A stretch of 8,237 bases of DNA from Verrucomicrobiota bacterium (GTDB lineage Bacteria > Chlamydiota > Chlamydiia > Chlamydiales > FEN-1388). Positions 5,571 to 8,237 of this stretch are shown here, piece by piece; within the stretch, counting starts at the first letter, position 1; every line of letters begins with the position of its first letter. Under the pieces are notes generated by a model. It was given only the letters and a program-made list of their open reading frames with translations. It was not told where the DNA came from and searched no databases. Made by a program: the position numbers and the translations under genes. The stretch covers positions 1 to 8,237 of the forward strand of contig JAFEGS010000030.1 in NCBI GenBank assembly GCA_018239705.1. Reading direction: 5' to 3'.

Positions 5571-6008
5571 ATGAGTTTACTTGTACATGAGGAAGTAAAT
5601 CCAATTCTAAAGCAACTAGAGGCGCAGTTTATAAAAAAATGCGAAAAATATGAAATAGTAACATGTCCTGTTTGCCTTCAGCCCCCAAGCGATGTAACCC
5701 AGATTGTAGGCTGTGTTCATAAGTTTTGTTTGAAATGTATTGAGGACTGTGTGTCATCGAAAAAGCCCTGTCCGGTGTGCACTACAGGCAAAAGCTTTAC
5801 AAAAGATGATTTCAGGCATGATTTTGATACTCAAAGGGTTATCGACAAGATATGGGCAATGCAAGCAAAGAAAGCAGGCTTAGAAAAGGAACCAAATCCC
5901 TACAGGCACGCTGAGAGACTCGGGGACAGCACTATCGCCCCCCGAAAAAGCCAGCCCTATACGCACGTAAGCTGTGGAAGGGAAGACTTTCGGAGCACTC
6001 GAAAATAG
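5571..6008 (+). CDS. RING-finger (C3HC4) protein, putative secreted E3 ubiquitin ligase
   Basis: The 145-residue product has a complete RING-HC motif: C32-x2-C35-x12-C48-x-H50-x2-C53-x2-C56-x10-C67-x2-C70. The first and last pairs read CPVC, which fits E2-contacting RINGs with a hydrophobic residue after the first cysteine and Pro after the seventh. A helical lead (1-30) precedes the RING; a basic, helix-then-disordered tail follows. There is no signal peptide, so any delivery to a host would need a system such as type III secretion. RING E3s are eukaryotic proteins that recruit ubiquitin-charged E2, and bacterial ones are typically host-directed effectors. ATG 5571 is chosen because GGAGGAG (5561-5567) lies just before it; an upstream in-frame TTG at 5514 has no such site. 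It could be expressed by read-through from hipBA. Confidence 0.85.
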   Translation: MSLLVHEEVNPILKQLEAQFIKKCEKYEIVTCPVCLQPPSDVTQIVGCVHKFCLKCIEDCVSSKKPCPVCTTGKSFTKDDFRHDFDTQRVIDKIWAMQAKKAGLEKEPNPYRHAERLGDSTIAPRKSQPYTHVSCGREDFRSTRK

Positions 6009-6038
6009 TATACATTTCTTTAATTGAGTGCACTTTTT
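5995..6038 (+). terminator. Possible intrinsic terminator after the RING gene
   Basis: GCACTC (5995-6000), at the end of the RING gene, can pair with GAGTGC (6026-6031), and two more pairs extend inwards (G6001/T6025, A6002/T6024). A run of five T (6034-6038) follows. The loop is long (about 21 nt) and the stem is modest. The local palindrome AGTGCACT (6027-6034) competes with it. Position and T-run support termination before nrdB. Confidence 0.35.
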
Positions 6039-6079
6039 CGTATGTGCCGAAGTTTATGCATTTTATGCTCCAGGAATAT

Positions 6080-6134
6080 CTATAAATAGTTTTTTGATAG
6101 CTTTATCGCAAGCCAAAAATCGATAGCTTATGAT
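6080..6134 (+). promoter_or_regulatory. nrdBA promoter region with an NrdR-box-like core
   Basis: A good -10 box TATGAT lies at 6129-6134, about 30 bp before nrdB. Its -35 at 17 bp (TCGCAA, 6106-6111) is weak, hinting at activator dependence or poor basal strength. Upstream, CTATAAATAG (6080-6089) matches the central ten bases of the NrdR box (C-w-A-t-A-T-a-T-w-G) at nine positions, although the outer flanks match poorly. A much weaker relative begins 33 bp downstream at 6113. GATAGCTT is repeated at 6096 and 6122. NrdR is the usual repressor of nrd operons, so the site is plausible but unproven. Confidence 0.4.
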
Positions 6135-6164
6135 AAGATCAGGTTGAATAACGAGGGTATAGAT

Positions 6165-7292
6165 ATGACAGAATTATTTGAATATGAAGTCGGCGGGAGA
6201 AAGTTTCTTCTCGACAAGGGTAAGGCGAAAGAAGCGTTTGAAGCCAAACGTGTTATATGCGGGCGCAACAGCCCTGAGTTTAACGTCATGCCGCTCAAAT
6301 ATAACTGGGCGTATGAAATTTATCGCGACATGGAGGCCAACCACTGGCTGCCGCAAGAAGTCCCCATGTACGATGATATCAGGCAATGGAATGATGATCG
6401 ATTCCTTTCAGACCGCGAACGCAACATCATCCGCGTAGGTATCGGCTACTTCTGTTCAGCTGAGGGCATTGTTGGCGACTGCGCTCAGACCATCATCCGC
6501 GAAAACCTCACTGCTCCAGAGCTCAAACTGGCCGTTGGCCGCCATGTGCAAGAAGAAAACATCCACACCGAATCGCTTCTCTACATGATCTCCTCGCTTC
6601 GCATCAACCCACACGAAGTATCAGCCCTCTTTCTGTCAATGCCCTCTGTCATCAAAAAGAACCAGACCATCACCAAACACCTTCCCAAACTCAGACGCGA
6701 GCTCGACCTCACACAAACGGAAAACAAGCAGCTCTTTGCCAAAACCATTTTTGGCATTACCCAGATTATGGAAGGTACGCAGTTCTTTGGCCTCTTTCTA
6801 CCCATCCTCCATCTGCAACGAGAGGGCAAAATGCCCGGCATGGGCCAGATGTTCCGATACACAATGCGAGATGAGTCCAACCACATCGAACTTGGTCGCA
6901 AGCTCTTTTTGGCGCTCCTCGAAGAAAATCCCGATATCCTCACACCTACTTTCAAACAGGAGCTGATCCAGTTCATGAGAGATGGCATTGAAAGCGAAGT
7001 CTCCTTTGTGGACGACCTCCTCCCTCAACCAATAGCTGGCCTCTCACCAGATGAGATCAAGCGCTTTGTCCGCTACAACGCCAACCGCCGCCTCATGGCC
7101 CTTGGCTGGGAGCCAATCGATGATGGCAAGGGTAAGTTTATTATGGACAACCCATTCCCATGGTCAGCAGAGGCCATCTACCTCAAGAAAAATGAAAACT
7201 TTTTTGAGACTACTGTTACAGAGTATGGCAAGTTGTCCAATCTGCAAGAGGTAAAAAGTGAAGAAGAGCTCTTTGAAGGGATTGAGGTATAA
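6165..7292 (+). CDS. nrdB: Ribonucleotide reductase small subunit, class Ic-like (R2c, Leu at radical site)
   Basis: The 375-residue product is the radical-generating subunit that, with NrdA, reduces ribonucleoside diphosphates to deoxynucleotides. All six metal ligands are present: E100, E131, H134, E203, E237 and H240. At H134+4, where E. coli has radical Tyr122 and Chlamydia trachomatis has Phe127, this protein has Leu138. Residues matching the C. trachomatis radical-transfer path are kept: W61 (in HWLP), Y232 (in RYTMRDE), and Y354 near the C-terminus (in FETTVTEYG). This pattern indicates a tyrosyl-radical-free enzyme, by analogy with a Mn(IV)/Fe(III) cofactor. A C-terminal tail of about 20 residues extends past Y354. 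ATG 6165 is chosen over TTG 6144 because GAGGG (6153-6157) lies 7 nt upstream. nrdA starts 3 nt after the stop region. Confidence 0.93.
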   Translation: MTELFEYEVGGRKFLLDKGKAKEAFEAKRVICGRNSPEFNVMPLKYNWAYEIYRDMEANHWLPQEVPMYDDIRQWNDDRFLSDRERNIIRVGIGYFCSAEGIVGDCAQTIIRENLTAPELKLAVGRHVQEENIHTESLLYMISSLRINPHEVSALFLSMPSVIKKNQTITKHLPKLRRELDLTQTENKQLFAKTIFGITQIMEGTQFFGLFLPILHLQREGKMPGMGQMFRYTMRDESNHIELGRKLFLALLEENPDILTPTFKQELIQFMRDGIESEVSFVDDLLPQPIAGLSPDEIKRFVRYNANRRLMALGWEPIDDGKGKFIMDNPFPWSAEAIYLKKNENFFETTVTEYGKLSNLQEVKSEEELFEGIEV

Positions 7293-7294
7293 TT

Positions 7295-8237
7295 ATGACA
7301 GCTACTGTTACAGACATCCGCGTCTTTGTAGAGACGCCAAAGTCCCTTAAGCCTTCTATCGCTTGGGTAGAGCTCAAAAACAACCTTATTTATCCGGATG
7401 GCCTTCCAAAGATCGCCACCTCCAAGGGGCTTACTGAGTGCGACTCAGAAAAGCTTCTTATGGCTATTGGCTCTGCTATCTGCGATGACCGTCTGGCCCA
7501 GGGAGCTACTATTCCTGAAGAGGTATTTACTCCTGAGACCAAGTTTAAGGTTGTAAGCACCGTCAATCGCGTGCTTATAAAGCTGGCAAGGCTGAGAAAG
7601 CAGATCGTCAAGAGCGACGAAGTCCATGAAATCTGTGAAAACTGCCTCCTCGAAGAGGGCGAGACGCTCGCCGCCAAAGGCTATCTTCTCTACCGCACAC
7701 AGAAGCAGCGCAGACACCAGGCCACAAAACACCTCGATGTTATCCGTCGCAACGGCACAAAGGTGTCGTGGAATGCTGAAAAAATTTTTAATGCTATCTA
7801 CAAGGCCTTTCTTGCAGAACTTTTGGAGAGAGTGAGTGAGCCTCAAGAGCAAGACAGGCAAGAGGCTACAGAAAAGGCCTCAAAGGTTACGCAAGCGGTC
7901 GTCTACGAAATTACCAGCTCCGGACGCGACATCATCCACATCGAAGAGATCCAGGATGTCGTCACAAAGTATCTGGCAGAGATGGGCTTTCAGGCCATAG
8001 CAAAACGCTTTTCTTCCTATCGAACAGAGCGGGCGCTTCTTCGCAGACGCAAAGAGGCTCAAGCTCAAGCCGAAATCGTACTGCCGGAGCTTGTCACCTC
8101 CTCCTTGATGGCTCGCATCGATTTTGCCCTGATCGACCTCGACGTGTCGATGAACCGAGAAGCGCTTGCGCATAAGCTTGTCCATGGGATGAGCATCGGC
8201 CTCACCGAGCATGAAAAGATGAACACCGTTTTGATGA
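7295..8237 (+). CDS. nrdA: Ribonucleotide reductase large subunit with N-terminal ATP-cones (3' end outside window)
   Basis: The frame is open from ATG 7295 to the window edge (314 codons), two nucleotides after the nrdB stop, so the genes are surely co-transcribed. Residues about 146-250 form a clear ATP-cone: LDVIRRNGTKVSWNAEKIFNAIYKAF, then HIEEIQDVVTKYLAEMGFQ and the closing RFSSYRTERALLR. Residues about 35-140 look like a second, degenerate ATP-cone. It keeps the back half (SDEVHEICENCLLEEGETLAAKGYLLYRTQKQR) but lacks the usual V-x-K/R-R-x-G start. ATP-cones sense ATP/dATP and set overall enzyme activity. Residues from about 262 begin the class I N-terminal domain (LVTSSLMARIDFALIDLD). 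The catalytic cysteines lie outside the window. The ribosome-binding site must overlap the nrdB end (TTGAGG at 7283-7287 region). Confidence 0.92.
   Translation, partial: MTATVTDIRVFVETPKSLKPSIAWVELKNNLIYPDGLPKIATSKGLTECDSEKLLMAIGSAICDDRLAQGATIPEEVFTPETKFKVVSTVNRVLIKLARLRKQIVKSDEVHEICENCLLEEGETLAAKGYLLYRTQKQRRHQATKHLDVIRRNGTKVSWNAEKIFNAIYKAFLAELLERVSEPQEQDRQEATEKASKVTQAVVYEITSSGRDIIHIEEIQDVVTKYLAEMGFQAIAKRFSSYRTERALLRRRKEAQAQAEIVLPELVTSSLMARIDFALIDLDVSMNREALAHKLVHGMSIGLTEHEKMNTVLM

Noticed and set aside
6144..6164. N-terminal extension of NrdB from TTG 6144
   Set aside because: GAGGG is spaced correctly for ATG 6165 and would fall inside the coding region if TTG were used.
6581..6988. 135-codon minus-strand frame within nrdB
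   Set aside because: Its composition mirrors the antisense of conserved nrdB codons, and nrdB is unmistakable on the plus strand.
7445..7861. Minus-strand frame of 138 codons opposite nrdA
   Set aside because: It lies antisense to the conserved ATP-cone coding region and has no recognisable domain or start signal.

Overview
The window looks like a piece of chromosome from a host-associated, probably obligately intracellular bacterium. My best guess is a Chlamydia-like (environmental chlamydial) lineage. The reasons are a class Ic-type ribonucleotide reductase small subunit that lacks the radical tyrosine, an NrdA with N-terminal ATP-cone regions, and eukaryote-like genes (a C3HC4 RING protein and an F-box-like protein). 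The taxonomic call is an inference. No rRNA, tRNA or signature chlamydial gene is present, and other amoeba-associated bacteria cannot be excluded.

Layout. (1) Positions 1-506, minus strand: the N-terminal part of an AAA ATPase (AAA_14/DUF4143 type) cut by the window edge, with a good sigma70-like promoter. (2) Positions 507-934: a gene-free, structured intergenic region. It holds three near-palindromic elements at exactly 33-bp spacing, a 16-bp imperfect hairpin, and a pyrimidine tract that is a G-quadruplex motif on the minus strand and overlaps a GC hairpin. (3) Positions 935-3204, plus strand: a two-gene unit joined by an ATGA overlap, encoding a PutP-type sodium/proline symporter and a DUF692/MNIO metalloenzyme with no visible peptide precursor or BufC-type partner. 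(4) Positions 3197-3694, minus strand: a small F-box-like/coiled-coil protein, convergent with the MNIO gene. (5) Positions 3862-5480: a hipB-hipA toxin-antitoxin pair, again joined by ATGA, behind a near-consensus promoter that is divergent from the F-box-like gene. (6) Positions 5571-6008: a RING-finger protein of eukaryotic type. (7) Positions 6165-8237: nrdB-nrdA, with nrdA cut by the right edge.

How they fit together. putP-MNIO and nrdBA look like stable metabolic genes with C-rich third codon positions. Between them (about 3205-6010) lies an accessory segment with two genes that could act on the host ubiquitin system (F-box-like and RING) on either side of a HipBA kinase module. The nrdBA pair would supply dNTPs through an enzyme whose small subunit has Leu at the radical-tyrosine position but keeps all six metal ligands and the presumed radical-transfer residues. 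This is the pattern expected of a Mn/Fe cofactor. The most distinctive items are the Leu-type R2c subunit, the RING and F-box-like pair around hipBA, the orphan MNIO enzyme, and the 33-bp-phased element array.
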